Assembly: GCA_027658995.1 (NCBI GenBank)
Contig: JAQDQK010000005.1
Location: 124,001 to 188,000, forward strand
DNA length: 64,000 nucleotides
Reading direction: 5' to 3'
DNA from: Propionibacteriaceae bacterium AM104-82
Lineage (GTDB): Bacteria > Actinomycetota > Actinomycetes > Propionibacteriales > Propionibacteriaceae
Below the pieces are notes generated by a model that saw only the letters and a program-made list of their open reading frames with translations, made no database searches and was not told the DNA's origin. A program made the translations under genes and the position numbers. Every line of letters begins with the position of its first letter. Within the stretch, counting starts at the first letter, position 1. Positions 1-8,699 of the stretch are shown piece by piece.

Positions 1-973
1 GGGTCTCACCGTTGGCGATCCGCATCTGCGCCTGCACGAGGTCGACGTCGGTGATCTCCTCGGTGACGGTGTGCTCGACCTGGATGCGGGGGTTCATCTC
101 GATGAACACGTGCTGGCCCGCCCGCGGCCCCTCGGTCTCGACGAGGAATTCGACGGTGCCCGCGCAGGTGTAGTCGATGGCCTTGGCGAACTTGACGGCG
201 TCGGAGGTCAGCGCCGCGCGCAGTTCGTCGGAGATGTGCGGCGCCGGCGCGATCTCGATGACCTTCTGGTGGCGGCGCTGGATCGAGCAGTCGCGCTCGA
301 ACAGGTGGACGGTGTTGCCCTCCTTGTCGGCGAGGATCTGGACCTCGATGTGCCGGGGGGCGGCGACGGCCTGCTCGATGAACACCGTCGGATCGCCGAA
401 GGCACCCTCGGCCTCGCGCATCGCGGCGCCGAGTTCGGACTCGAAGCGCGCGGGGTCGTCGACGCGGCGCATGCCGCGGCCACCGCCGCCTGCGACGGCC
501 TTGATGAACACGGGGAAGCCGATCTCGTCGGCTCCGGCCTTCAGCGCCTCGACGTCGGTCGAGGGCGGGCAGGAGGCGAGCGTCGGGACGCCCGCCTTGC
601 GGGCCTGGTCGATGGCTGCGACCTTGTTGCCCGCCATCTCGAGGACGGAGGCGTCGGGGCCGATGAAGGTGATGCCGTTGGCTGCGCAGGCGGCGGCCAG
701 GTCGGGGTTCTCGGACAGGAATCCGTAGCCGGGGTAGACGGCGTCCGCCCCCGCTTCCTTGGCCGCGCGGATGATCTCGTCGATGTCCAGGTAGGCGCGG
801 ACGGGGTGGCCCTCCTCGCCGATCAGGTACGACTCGGTCGCCTTGACCCGGTGATCGGCGTTGCGATCCTCGTAGGCGAACACCGCTACGGTGCCCAGGC
901 CCAACTCGTACGCAGCACGGAACGCGCGAACCGCGATTTCACCTCGATTGGCTACCAAAACCTTATGGAACAT
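1..973 (-). CDS. pyc: Pyruvate carboxylase, N-terminal part (runs off window)
   Basis: ATP- and biotin-dependent carboxylation of pyruvate to oxaloacetate (anaplerosis, cytosolic). About 324 residues of the biotin carboxylase half are visible; the rest lies beyond base 1. The start reads MFHKVLVANRGEIAVR, the classic biotin-carboxylase opening. It is followed by YEDRNADHRVKADESY and GEEGHPVRAYLD, which are typical of actinobacterial pyruvate carboxylase rather than acyl-CoA carboxylase alpha subunits. The ATP-grasp glycine loop GGGGRGMRRV and the signature FIEMNPRIQVEHTVTEE are intact. The ATG at 973 matches the usual family start. In-frame ATGs at 982 and 1012 are possible alternatives, and none has a convincing Shine-Dalgarno sequence. 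The call rests on the N-terminal half only; an acyl-CoA carboxylase is less likely. Confidence 0.88.
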   Translation of the reverse strand, partial: MFHKVLVANRGEIAVRAFRAAYELGLGTVAVFAYEDRNADHRVKATESYLIGEEGHPVRAYLDIDEIIRAAKEAGADAVYPGYGFLSENPDLAAACAANGITFIGPDASVLEMAGNKVAAIDQARKAGVPTLASCPPSTDVEALKAGADEIGFPVFIKAVAGGGGRGMRRVDDPARFESELGAAMREAEGAFGDPTVFIEQAVAAPRHIEVQILADKEGNTVHLFERDCSIQRRHQKVIEIAPAPHISDELRAALTSDAVKFAKAIDYTCAGTVEFLVETEGPRAGQHVFIEMNPRIQVEHTVTEEITDVDLVQAQMRIANGET

Positions 974-1057
974 GGGCGTCATGCTAGCGGCCACGCCAGA
1001 GGGGTAGGTCATCGTCCCGCGCCGGTGGTCGCCCCCTTGACGTGTGAAGCAACGCGT

Positions 1058-1093
1058 GACGCCCCCGTCCGCTGAGCGCGGAACGGGGGCGTC
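1058..1093 (-). terminator. Stem-loop terminator of the purine permease gene
   Basis: An 11-bp perfect stem (GACGCCCCCGT pairing with ACGGGGGCGTC) with a 14-nt loop lies 10 bases past the permease stop codon. There is no T-run, as is common in high-GC actinobacteria. Confidence 0.6.
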
Positions 1094-1103
1094 GACGGGT
1101 GTC

Positions 1104-2642
1104 TCAGGCGGCGACGAGTTGCAGCAGCGCGCCCTGGAGGAAGTAGATGACGAACAGGCCTGCGACCACGTACATCAGCGGGTGGATGCTGCGCGCCTCA
1201 CCCTTGATGAGCCGGATGAAGACGTAGGCCAGGAAGCCCGCGCCGATACCGACGGTGATCGAGTAGGTGAACGGCATCAGGATGATGGTGAGGAAGGCGG
1301 GGATGCCGATCTCGGGCTTGTTCCAGTCGACATCGACGACCTGGGAGATCATCAGGAAGCCGACGAAGACCAGCACGGGGCTGGCAGCCTCGAACGGCAC
1401 CATGTTGACGAGCGGGGCCAGGAAAACGGCGAGCAGGAACGCCGCGCCGGTGATGACCGACGCGAGGCCGGTGCGGGCGCCCTCACCGACGCCCGCGGTC
1501 GACTCGACGTAGGCGGTGGTCGACGACACGGAGCCGAGACCACCGGCGGCCGCGCCGAGCGAGTCGACGAGCAGGATCTCGGTGGTGTGCGGGGGCAGGC
1601 CGTCCTCGTCGAGGAGGTCGCCCTCGGAGCCGACGGCCACCACGGTGCCCATGGTGTCGAAGAAGTCAGCCAGCAGCAGCGAGAAGACGAGCACGACCAG
1701 CGCCAGGAAGTGCCCGATGGCGAACTTGCCGTCGACCAGGAACGCGCCGAACATGTCGACGCGGCCGAGCAGGCCGAGGTCGGGAAGCGAGAACGCGCCG
1801 AGCGCCGGGGTGTTCAGCGACCATCCAGCGGCGTTCTCGCCGCCGGGGATCTGCGGGCCGATGTGGGTCACGGCCTCGACGATCACGGCGATGACCGTGG
1901 CGCTGAGGATCGAGATCAGCATGGCGCCCTTGACCTTGAGCACGTGCAGCGTGATCAGGATCAGGATGCCGATGAAGAACACCAGGATCGGCCAGCCGAG
2001 CAGCGAGCCGTTGATGCCGAGCTGCACAGGGGTGCCGCTGCCGGGGCGCACGATGCCGGCGTTGACGAGGCCGACGAAGGCGATGAACAGGCCGATGCCG
2101 ACGGAGATGGCGGTGCGAAGCGGCTTCGGGACGGCCTTGAATACCGCCGTCCGGAAGCCTGTCAGGACCAGGATGGCGATGATGACGCCCTCCCAGACGA
2201 CGAGTCCCATGGCCTGCGGCCAGGTCATCATCGGCGCGAGGGTGAAGGCGACGAGCGCGTTGAGGCCGAGGCCCGAGGCGATGCCGAGTGGGAATCGTCC
2301 GACGACGCCCATCAGGATGGTCATGATGCCTGCGATCAGCGCGGTCGCGGCGGCGACCATCGCGATCGAGGCACCGACGGCGGCGCCGTCGACCTGCGTG
2401 TGGGCCGCGTCGAGGAACTTCGGGGCGCCGGAGATGAGGTTGAAGTTCTTGTCAGCGGCGGTGCCGATGATGAGGGGGTTCAGCGCGATGATGTAGGCCA
2501 TCGCGAAGAACGTGACGAGTCCACCGCGGACCTCGCGACCTACGGTCGAGCGACGCTTGGTGATCTCAAAGAAGCGGTCGAGTCCCGACGCCGGGGGCGC
2601 GGTCTCGTTGGGCTGAACAGCCGAGGGAGGATTCGTAACCAC
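1104..2642 (-). CDS. NCS2/AzgA-type purine (adenine/guanine/hypoxanthine) permease
   Basis: A 512-residue polytopic membrane protein that should import purine bases by proton symport. After a short polar N-terminus (about 20 residues) comes GLDRFFEITKRRSTVGREV. This is the conserved AzgA-family entry, leading into the first membrane segment (FFAMAYIIALNPLI). About 12-14 hydrophobic segments follow. The motif DFFDTMGT and the region STTAYVESTAGVGEGARTG near the middle are hallmarks of this family. Length is normal. It stands alone: the upstream gap is filled with repeats, and a stem-loop lies directly after the stop. The substrate (hypoxanthine/guanine versus adenine) cannot be decided from sequence. 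Confidence 0.88.
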   Translation of the reverse strand: MVTNPPSAVQPNETAPPASGLDRFFEITKRRSTVGREVRGGLVTFFAMAYIIALNPLIIGTAADKNFNLISGAPKFLDAAHTQVDGAAVGASIAMVAAATALIAGIMTILMGVVGRFPLGIASGLGLNALVAFTLAPMMTWPQAMGLVVWEGVIIAILVLTGFRTAVFKAVPKPLRTAISVGIGLFIAFVGLVNAGIVRPGSGTPVQLGINGSLLGWPILVFFIGILILITLHVLKVKGAMLISILSATVIAVIVEAVTHIGPQIPGGENAAGWSLNTPALGAFSLPDLGLLGRVDMFGAFLVDGKFAIGHFLALVVLVFSLLLADFFDTMGTVVAVGSEGDLLDEDGLPPHTTEILLVDSLGAAAGGLGSVSSTTAYVESTAGVGEGARTGLASVITGAAFLLAVFLAPLVNMVPFEAASPVLVFVGFLMISQVVDVDWNKPEIGIPAFLTIILMPFTYSITVGIGAGFLAYVFIRLIKGEARSIHPLMYVVAGLFVIYFLQGALLQLVAA

Positions 2643-2863
2643 GGGAGGTCATCGTAGAGCGCTTCACCCGTTCGCGTGGCACTGGTTCCGCCTAATGGCC
2701 AAAGACGCAGGTCATTTGCCCGACCTGCTCCGCCGCCCGCGACGGAGGCGAGACGTGGCTGCGTCGAAGTCGCCGAGCGCGATGGGCGTCGAAGGCGGAG
2801 CGTTCGCCGAGCACGCCGAGGCGTTCACTGCTGACGCGGTCACCGAGCCTAGACCGGCCCGGC

Positions 2864-2895
2864 GGGGTGAGTAACGGGACTTGAACCCGTTGACC
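2864..2895 (-). other. tRNA 3'-end-like fragment (T-arm plus acceptor strand)
   Basis: Read on the minus strand it forms a 5-bp T-stem (ACGGG/CCCGT) around the loop TTCAAGT, followed by TACTCACCCC. That looks like the T-arm and 3' acceptor strand of a tRNA. No matching 5' half, D-arm or anticodon arm is present upstream, where diverged intergenic repeats begin instead. It is either a tRNA remnant or attachment-site relic, or a chance resemblance. Confidence 0.35.
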
Positions 2896-3063
2896 TTCTC
2901 GAAGCGTCTGAAACCCCAGCGCGGCTATCGAACACGTTCGCACCGCCCGCCGAAACGTCAGCGACCCGGCGCAGGCCCGTTCGCTGAGCTTGTCGAAGCG
3001 TCCGAAACCCCAGCAAGGCGCGGACCCGTTCGCTGAGCTTGTCGAAGCGTCCGAATCCGCAGC
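2886..3063. repeat. Dispersed intergenic repeat, two good copies and one diverged
   Basis: Two direct copies of a 39-bp unit lie at 2976-3014 and 3025-3063, with core TTCGCTGAGCTTGTCGAAGC and tail CCGAAACCCCAGC. A diverged, shortened copy lies at 2886-2920. A related inverted sequence (CTCGACGAGCTCGGGGAACGG type) follows at about 3072. The core resembles a short element I recall as common between genes in actinobacterial genomes. Confidence 0.65.
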
Positions 3064-3164
3064 GAGCGCGCGGACCCCTCGACGAGCTCGGGGAACGGCT
3101 GGGCTCAGGGAACGGCCCTCACGCACCGCCCCCACGCCCAGCGGAGACGTCGGGGCGTAAGGGA

Positions 3165-3935
3165 TCAGTCGAAGAGGGCCTCGTCGACACCGATTGTGTC
3201 GAACGCCGGAGCGGGAAGCTCCTTGGAGCGCTGCTCTGCCACGACGTCGGAATGGCCGCCGCATCCGTGGTTGAGCGAGACGACCTTGCCGTCGGAGGCG
3301 GAGAACTGGTTGCTGCATGCGCCGAACATCGTGCCGAGCGAGCCGCGCAGCGCGATGAAGTAGCCGCACGTCGAGCAGGGGCCGGGGGCCTCCTGCGAGC
3401 CCTCGTCATTCGGGCCGGGAGGGCCGGAGAGCCAACGCTCGACCGTCTCATCGCGACCCTGGTGGCTCAGCACGCGGGCGCGGCCGAGGCCGAGTTCTGC
3501 GACGGTGGTGCGCAACTGCACCCAGTCGGCGTTGTCGGCGTCGACGGGAAGGTCGGTCGCCGCGAAGCCCGGCTCGAGGCGCGGGTCGTTGTCGGGGGTG
3601 GCCATCAGCATGCCGGGGCCGATGTCCCCGGGGCCGATCCTGTCCTCCCACGGCACCCAGGCCGGGGCGAGCAGTGCTGCCGAGCCGGGCAGCAGGACGA
3701 CCTCGTTGACGGTCGCCTCCTTGGCGCGCGAGGCGCGCACCAGCGTGACCGCCCAGTGCCAGTCGGCGTAGCCGGGCAGCAGGCAGTCGAAGGTGTGGGT
3801 GACGATCCGGTCGCCCGGCTCGGCCGTGGCGCTCAGATGCTCGCCGACGGCCTCCTCGCCGCCGGTCTCGACGGCGGCCTCACGGGCCAGGTCGATCGCG
3901 GCGGCCGTGGCGGCGTCCAGCTTGGGAGTGGCCAT
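3165..3935 (-). CDS. DUF3027-family protein
   Basis: A 256-residue soluble protein matching the actinobacterial DUF3027 family; function unknown. The N-terminal half carries the conserved GDRIVTHTFDCLLPGYADWHWAV and the motif VPWEDRIGPGDIGPG. The C-terminal part has C187-x2-C190, C207 and the cluster H223-x-C225-x2-H228, which could bind a metal (inference). It lies directly after the cold-shock gene (stop of one adjoining start of the next), so the two are very likely co-transcribed. This pairing is familiar in actinobacteria. Nothing is truncated. Confidence 0.75.
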   Translation of the reverse strand: MATPKLDAATAAAIDLAREAAVETGGEEAVGEHLSATAEPGDRIVTHTFDCLLPGYADWHWAVTLVRASRAKEATVNEVVLLPGSAALLAPAWVPWEDRIGPGDIGPGMLMATPDNDPRLEPGFAATDLPVDADNADWVQLRTTVAELGLGRARVLSHQGRDETVERWLSGPPGPNDEGSQEAPGPCSTCGYFIALRGSLGTMFGACSNQFSASDGKVVSLNHGCGGHSDVVAEQRSKELPAPAFDTIGVDEALFD

Positions 3936-4319
3936 TTACAGCTCCAGTTCGTCGGCGACGCGGCGCAGCACCTGGGCGACCTTGGACGCCTGCTTGCTGT
4001 CGGGGTAGCGGCGGTGCCGGTACCCGTTGCCGAGGCCGTCGAGCATCTTGATCAGATCCTCCATCAGCACGGCCATGTCCTCGGGCTTGCGACGCTGCGC
4101 CTTGGAGAGCGACGGGGGCGCCTCGAGGAGCCGCAGGCTGAGGGCCTGCTCACCCTTGCGTCCCTCGATGACGCCGAACTCCACCTTCTGGCCGGGCTTC
4201 AGCGACGCGACACCGTCGGGTAGCGCGTTGGAGCGCACGTAAACATCACCGCCGTCGTCCTTGGTGATGAAACCAAAGCCCTTCTCGGCGTCGAAGAAGC
4301 GCACTTTTCCGGTAGGCAC
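3936..4319 (-). CDS. Cold-shock domain protein with C-terminal extension
   Basis: A single-stranded nucleic-acid binding protein (OB-fold). The cold-shock domain occupies residues 1-65: PTGKVRFFDAEKGFGFI contains the RNP1-like KGFGFI, and DVYVRSNAL is the RNP2-like strand, where the usual His is Arg. Canonical CspA proteins are about 67 residues; this one has about 60 extra charged, helical C-terminal residues. I chose the GTG at 4319 because GAGGG precedes it by about 6 bases. The longer GTG start at 4331 has no ribosome binding site. It is the first gene of a two-gene unit with DUF3027. Confidence 0.85.
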   Translation of the reverse strand: MPTGKVRFFDAEKGFGFITKDDGGDVYVRSNALPDGVASLKPGQKVEFGVIEGRKGEQALSLRLLEAPPSLSKAQRRKPEDMAVLMEDLIKMLDGLGNGYRHRRYPDSKQASKVAQVLRRVADELEL

Positions 4320-4396
4320 GTCCGCCCTCACTTAGTTGAGTATCAGGTGAACGGTCAGTCTATCCGGTAGGGAGCGGGCCCCCCAAGACGGGAGGT

Positions 4397-5185
4397 TCAG
4401 TCGCCGACGCGGCCCGTGAAGGACTCGGTCTCCTGCACGTGGCGGAAGTAGTCGATGTTCTTCAGCTTCGACGCGGCCGCCTCGTCGATGACGATGAAGG
4501 CGCGCGGGTGGAACTGCAGGATCGACGCGGGGACGCTCGCGGAGACCGGACCCTCGATCATGGCGGCGATGGCGTCGGCCTTCTGCTCACCGGAGGCGAC
4601 CATCAGCGCGACGTGCGAGTCCATGATGGTCCCGAGACCCTGGGTGACGCAGTGTCGCGGCACGTCGTCGATCGAGGGGAAGAAGCGCGCGTTGTCCTCG
4701 CGGGTCTCCGGGGTGAGGGTCTTGATGCGGGTGCGCGAGGAGAACGAGGAGAAGGGCTCGTTGAAGCCGATGTGGCCGTTGGAGCCGATCCCGAGGATCT
4801 GCACGTCGACGCCGCCCGCCAGTTCGATGGCCTCGTCGTACTCGTCTGCGGCACCCTGGAGGTCCTCTGCGAGGCCGTCCGGGACGCGGACGCGCGAGGG
4901 GTCCATCTTCAGCGGCTCGACGACAGTGCGGTTGATGACGCTGGCGTAGCTCTCCGGGTGGTTGCGTTCGATGCCGACGTACTCGTCGAGGGCGAAGCCG
5001 AGGGCGTGCGAGAAGTTGCAGTCGCCTGCCTCGACGCGGCGCGCCAACTCCTTGTACAGCGAGAGCGGCGAGCTTCCCGTCGCGAACCCGATGACGGGCG
5101 TGACGACGCCGTTCAGGCTGGAGATGACCTTGTCGGCCGCCACCTTGCCAACTTCCTGCGCGTCCTTGCAGATGACAATTTCCAT
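4397..5185 (-). CDS. nagB: Glucosamine-6-phosphate deaminase
   Basis: Converts glucosamine-6-phosphate to fructose-6-phosphate and ammonia (amino-sugar catabolism, cytosol). It has 262-263 residues, the normal size. Diagnostic segments are GFATGSSPLSLYKEL (phosphate loop), ALDEYVG (catalytic Asp/Glu), and GIGSNGHIGFNEPFSSF. The ATG at 5185 has GTGAGG 8 bases upstream. The frame is open further up to 5311, but that part overlaps the divergent promoter region and lacks family similarity. No nagA or nagC neighbour is present; the gene is divergent from a membrane-protein gene. Confidence 0.93.
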   Translation of the reverse strand: MEIVICKDAQEVGKVAADKVISSLNGVVTPVIGFATGSSPLSLYKELARRVEAGDCNFSHALGFALDEYVGIERNHPESYASVINRTVVEPLKMDPSRVRVPDGLAEDLQGAADEYDEAIELAGGVDVQILGIGSNGHIGFNEPFSSFSSRTRIKTLTPETREDNARFFPSIDDVPRHCVTQGLGTIMDSHVALMVASGEQKADAIAAMIEGPVSASVPASILQFHPRAFIVIDEAAASKLKNIDYFRHVQETESFTGRVGD

Positions 5186-5336
5186 GGTGTGAACCTCACT
5201 GAGAACCGGTGCCGGGGATCGCCTGGCGATGCCCCACCAGCCTAGAACCAGCCCGCCTGAACTGCACACAAAATGCCCACTTGGGGCCCTAACTGAGCAG
5301 AATTCCTGCACAAACGCGCATAGTGCCTCGTCGCAC

Positions 5337-5342
5337 TAGAAT
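5337..5342 (+). promoter_or_regulatory. Candidate -10 element for a near-leaderless transcript
   Basis: TAGAAT lies only 6 bases before the ATG at 5349, so transcription would begin at or next to the start codon. No Shine-Dalgarno sequence is visible, which fits a leaderless mRNA. The -35 region is unclear. Confidence 0.4.
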
Positions 5343-5348
5343 GACGCC

Positions 5349-6164
5349 ATGGCGAGTTGGAAGGACGGGGCCGCGTACGCCCCGGTGGAGCGACCCGATG
5401 GCTTCGCCACGCCCGTGGCCGACCCTCTTCCCGCGGCCGAGCCGTACCGCGCCGAGACCCCTGGGCCGATGACGCACCCGCGCGGTTTCGAGCCGTTGGA
5501 GCAGCCGGCGTTGACCCAACTCGGCGTCACCACGAAGGACACCCGCAACCCGCGCGAGGAGTTCGCGGTCGCATCCCTGGCGATCACGGCCGCCCCCGGC
5601 AAGGAGTCAGGTCGCAACCCGAAGGACGCCTTCACCGTCAGCACGTCGTCGCCGGTGACTGGCGGCCCACCGCCCCCGACGGGCGCACCTCTCTCGACGA
5701 TGCCGCCCACAGGAGCACCGATCTCGCCGACGTACCCAGCGGGCCAGACCCCTCCGCTGCCTAGCTACGTCGGCCAGTACGGCCAGCCGAACGCGCAGCA
5801 GCGCCCCGGCCAGCCCGGGCAGTGGCCGCCTCCGGTCCCCTACGGCGATCCGTCGTGGCAGCCCCAGCAGGTCAGCGAGGAGACCAAGCGGCAGAAGTCG
5901 CTGTGCTGGATCGCGGCGACCGTCGCCGGCTGTGGCGTCGTCCTGTCTCCCGCGGCGCCGTTCCTGCTGGTCGTGGCCGGCGGCCTCGGCCTCCGCACCC
6001 GGAAACTCACCGGCTACCTCGGCCCGATCGCCCTGATCGTCGGAGGCGCCGCGCTGCTGTTCCAGTTGCTCGACGGCTCCCTGGGTCGCGCGAACCTGCT
6101 GCTGATCGCACTGTCCCTCGCGACGAGCCTCGGCTACTTCCTGGGCGGCGCACGCGCCAAGTAG
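5349..6164 (+). CDS. Proline-rich membrane protein of unknown function
   Basis: 271 residues. Residues 1-180 are disordered and rich in Pro, Gly and Gln, with repeated PP, PTG and GQ stretches. From residue 184 onward there are three hydrophobic segments (about 184-215, 222-240 and 249-266), ending in a short basic tail. This layout is seen in many actinobacterial envelope proteins of the DUF4190-like kind, but I cannot place it in a family. It is divergent from nagB. The start ATG sits just after a -10-like element, so it is probably leaderless. Coding is supported by strong third-position GC bias. Confidence 0.65.
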   Translation: MASWKDGAAYAPVERPDGFATPVADPLPAAEPYRAETPGPMTHPRGFEPLEQPALTQLGVTTKDTRNPREEFAVASLAITAAPGKESGRNPKDAFTVSTSSPVTGGPPPPTGAPLSTMPPTGAPISPTYPAGQTPPLPSYVGQYGQPNAQQRPGQPGQWPPPVPYGDPSWQPQQVSEETKRQKSLCWIAATVAGCGVVLSPAAPFLLVVAGGLGLRTRKLTGYLGPIALIVGGAALLFQLLDGSLGRANLLLIALSLATSLGYFLGGARAK

Positions 6165-6303
6165 GGTCGCCACGCCCGCTGGGCGGCGCGATCCCGCTCT
6201 TAGCCGGCGACTGCACACGCGCCACCACAGTTCCCCGACCCTCTCGAGCGGTCGGGTACGCCAGACCTACCGCGGGCGACCGGGTCACGGGTCGGGTGGT
6301 GCT

Positions 6304-6382
6304 TTGAGCATGTTCGGCTGCTCGTCGCGATCTGAACGTTCCAATCGGCGTGGATCGCGAACGAGTTGCCAAACATGCTCAA
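6304..6382. repeat. 80-bp palindromic repeat, copy A
   Basis: A 79-bp element with inverted ends: TTGAGCATGTTCGG at the left and CCAAACATGCTCAA at the right, plus inner CTCGT/ACGAG. The centre contains CTGAACGTTCCAATCGGCGT. It lies between the 3' ends of two convergent genes. Confidence 0.85.
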
Positions 6383-6455
6383 GTTCCCACCAGCCAGACC
6401 GCTGGGGCCGCACTCGGTCTGAGGGCGGTTCGGGTGCCGGGGTCGGGTGGTGACT

Positions 6456-6534
6456 TTGAGCATGTTCGGCTGCTCGTTGCCACCTGAACGTTCCAATCGG
6501 CGTGAATCGCGAACGAGTCACCAAACATGCTCAA
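6456..6534. repeat. 80-bp palindromic repeat, copy B
   Basis: A second 79-bp copy, 73 bases after copy A and in the same orientation, with nearly the same centre (CTGAACGTTCCAATCGGCGT). Together A and B fill most of the 435-base gap 6165-6599, which holds no gene. Confidence 0.85.
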
Positions 6535-6599
6535 GTTCTCCTCAGCCAGACCGCCGGGGCGGCACCTGGCCGTCGAGAAGGTCGGCGGTTGTGGGAGCC

Positions 6600-7109
6600 T
6601 CAGTGGTCGACCGGCACCGTCGACTCCTCGACCTCGCCGAGGTCCAGCGGATCTCCACCGCCCCACGCGACCAGGGCCGGAAGATCGGACGGCCACACGT
6701 CGTCCGGGAGGTCGTCGATCGGGAACCAGACGCTGGCGACGCGGCGCCGCGCCTCCGCCTCGGTGAGGGCCGCGTTGACCGGTTCGAACCGCGCGGTCCG
6801 CAGCAGGTAGAACGTCTCGGCCTGGATCAGGATCCGATCCGAGTAGCCATGGCTGACGACGCGGGTCGCGACCGGACCGACCAGGTCGGCCGGGTCGATG
6901 CGCAGGCCGGTCTCCTCGTGGAGTTCGCGTGCCGCTGCCTCCCGCGTGCTCTCGCCCGCGTCGATGCCGCCACCCGGGACCTGCCAGAAGCGGGAGCCGG
7001 GCAGTCCGGGGTCGGTGTCGCCCTGCAGCAGCACGGCGTCATCCGCCACGACCACCACCCGAGCGCCTCGTCGGCGCTTGACGGGGCGATCAGTCGGGAT
7101 GGCGGGCAT
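6600..7109 (-). CDS. Nudix hydrolase
   Basis: 169 residues, probably hydrolysing a nucleoside-diphosphate derivative. The full Nudix box is present at about residues 47-69: it starts GGIDAGES, continues [14 protein letters not shown], and contains the REUxEExGU core. The preceding WQVPGGG is the usual lead-in. The start overlaps the end of cutC by 20 bases, so the pair is translationally linked. Substrate unknown; the fold call is firm. Confidence 0.85.
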   Translation of the reverse strand: MPAIPTDRPVKRRRGARVVVVADDAVLLQGDTDPGLPGSRFWQVPGGGIDAGESTREAAARELHEETGLRIDPADLVGPVATRVVSHGYSDRILIQAETFYLLRTARFEPVNAALTEAEARRRVASVWFPIDDLPDDVWPSDLPALVAWGGGDPLDLGEVEESTVPVDH

Positions 7110-7797
7110 GGGCGACCTCGTCGTCGATCAGGTCCCGCCAACTGGCGACCAGATCGGCATCCACGTAGGCCTTGAAGGAACCGCCGGGACGGGCCGGGGA
7201 GCCGATGTGGAAGGCACGGACGCCTGCACGCACCAGCCAGGGGACGTGCTCGGCGGCCAGGCCTCCGCCCGCCATGATCAGCCGGGCTGCCTCCGGGTCG
7301 GACTTGGCGCGCCTGACGAGGTCGTCGAGGCCCTGCTCCACTCCCCTGGCAGATCCCGCGGTGAGCACCTGGTTGAGGCCGGGAAGCGTTCGCAGGTCGG
7401 TCCATGCCCTGTCGACGTCGAGGCAGTGGTCGATGGCGCGGTGGAAGGTCCAGGGGAACGACCCGTCGCCGACGAGTTCTCCGACGACCTCAAGGTCGAT
7501 CCGGTTGGTGCCGTTGAGGTACCCGAGCACTACACCGTCGGCCCCGGCGTCGAAGTAGGAACTGATCAGCCCCTTGAGGCGGGTGACCTCGCCGCCGTCG
7601 GTGGTGAAGCCTCCCCTGAGTCGCACCATCGGGCGAATCTGGATCGACGTCGCCCGGCGCACCTTGTCGACGAGACGGGGCTCGGGCGAGAGCCCGTCGT
7701 CGTCCATGGTGCCCACCAGTTCGACGCGATCGGCACCTCCGGCCTCGGCACGCTCGGCGTCGGCGGCGTGCAGCGCGATGACCTCCAACAGACCCAT
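7090..7797 (-). CDS. cutC: CutC-family protein (copper homeostasis family)
   Basis: 235 residues, a TIM-barrel protein of the CutC family. Characteristic stretches are [11 protein letters not shown] near residue 20, [11 protein letters not shown], and DGVVLGYL; the segment TFHRAID is a family hallmark. The family name refers to copper tolerance in Escherichia coli, but the biochemical role is unsettled. It is upstream of and overlaps the Nudix gene, and is divergent from the GNAT gene at 7925. Confidence 0.85.
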   Translation of the reverse strand: MGLLEVIALHAADAERAEAGGADRVELVGTMDDDGLSPEPRLVDKVRRATSIQIRPMVRLRGGFTTDGGEVTRLKGLISSYFDAGADGVVLGYLNGTNRIDLEVVGELVGDGSFPWTFHRAIDHCLDVDRAWTDLRTLPGLNQVLTAGSARGVEQGLDDLVRRAKSDPEAARLIMAGGGLAAEHVPWLVRAGVRAFHIGSPARPGGSFKAYVDADLVASWRDLIDDEVAHARHPD

Positions 7798-7924
7798 GCC
7801 GACATTGTGCCCGGCCGCGCTGCGGCCCGGGGCGCGACCCGCTCTGAACGCGCGATCTGGTCGACCGGACCGGCCCCGCGCTGGCCGAATGGCACCGGGC
7901 GTGGCGGCGTCGTAGAGTGCCCGG

Positions 7925-8452
7925 GTGTCTTCTGTCCTGCTTCGCGCCCCTCAGCCCTCCGACGCGGAGGCGTGGTTCGATTTCCTCGTCGCCCAGCAGG
8001 CCAAGGCGTACGCGGGGATCGTCCCGGAGGACTTCGCCACGGGCCAGGATCGCAAGTACCGGGACGCCTGGGTGCCGGAACTGGCGGTTGCCTTCGCCTC
8101 CCCAGGCACGGCCCGCCGGGTGGTCGCCGAACTGAACGGCGCCATCGTCGGGATCGCCTCGATCCTCGACGGCCCGCAGGACTGGGAGGTCGCGGCCGGC
8201 CTCGTGCCGTCGCCAGCAGGCCGCGAGTTGGAGCGCCTGTACCTCGACCCCAGCCAGCACGGCACCGGCCTGGCGAAGGCGATGTTCACCGCCGTCGACG
8301 AGGGCGAGGACCTGTACCTGTGGCTGATCGACGGCAACGAGCGGGCGCACCGCTTCTACCTGAGGCTCGGCTTCACCGACGTGGACGAGCAGCACGCCGC
8401 GGGCAACGACTGGGGCGGGGTCGGCATGCACCGGATGGCGCGCCTCTCCTGA
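7925..8452 (+). CDS. GNAT-family N-acetyltransferase
   Basis: 175 residues. The GNAT fold is recognisable from VVAELNGAIVGIASILD (beta-strand pair), LERLYLDPSQHGTGLAKAMF (motif A, with Q-x-x-G-x-G/A-like acetyl-CoA loop QHGTGLA), and ERAHRFYLRLGF (motif B, the usual A-x-x-F-Y-x-x-x-G-F). The start is GTG. Substrate is unknown; small molecules or protein N-termini are both possible. The gene is followed by palindromic repeat copy C. Confidence 0.85.
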   Translation: MSSVLLRAPQPSDAEAWFDFLVAQQAKAYAGIVPEDFATGQDRKYRDAWVPELAVAFASPGTARRVVAELNGAIVGIASILDGPQDWEVAAGLVPSPAGRELERLYLDPSQHGTGLAKAMFTAVDEGEDLYLWLIDGNERAHRFYLRLGFTDVDEQHAAGNDWGGVGMHRMARLS

Positions 8453-8501
8453 CCGCCTCCGCCTTCTCGGCCGGCATCGGGACCGCTGGTCGGGTGCCCC
8501 G

Positions 8502-8581
8502 TTGAGCATGTTCGGTGTCTCGTTCACGATCTGAACGTTCAAACAGCGCCCACGACGCAACGAGCAACCAAACATGCTCAA
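8502..8581. repeat. 80-bp palindromic repeat, copy C
   Basis: An 80-bp copy with ends TTGAGCATGTTCGG and CCAAACATGCTCAA and centre CTGAACGTTCAAACAGCGCC. It lies between the convergent GNAT and amylopullulanase genes. Confidence 0.85.
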
Positions 8582-8622
8582 ACCCCCACCCTCACCGCAC
8601 CCAACCCCAGCGCGCGCAGCAC

Positions 8623-8654
8623 GACGCCCTCCCAGCAATGGCCGAGAGGGCGTC
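8623..8654. terminator. Stem-loop between convergent genes
   Basis: A 9-bp stem GACGCCCTC/GAGGGCGTC with a 14-nt loop lies 45 bases beyond the amylopullulanase stop. It could serve both converging transcripts. No T-run is present. Confidence 0.45.
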
Positions 8655-8699
8655 GGGGTGGTGGTCCGTCGCGGCGGCGGTTACCTGCCGCGGCGTTGG

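Larger units (their letters stand above)
2643..3164. other. Gene-free stretch with intergenic repeats
   Basis: 522 bases between two minus-strand genes hold no credible coding sequence. They contain the permease promoter region, a tRNA T-arm-like fragment (2864-2895), and direct copies of a short palindrome-prone repeat (2886-3063) plus a related inverted half near 3072-3118. The frames open here are out-of-frame extensions over the repeats. Confidence 0.6.

Noticed and set aside
1044..2657. A 537-residue plus-strand frame opposite the purine permease
   Set aside because: Rich in Asp/Glu/Arg with no domain; it mirrors the membrane segments of the real gene on the other strand.
2692..3369. 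A 225-residue minus-strand frame across the repeat-filled gap
   Set aside because: It begins out of frame in the DUF3027 gene and runs through intergenic repeats; no domain or start signal.
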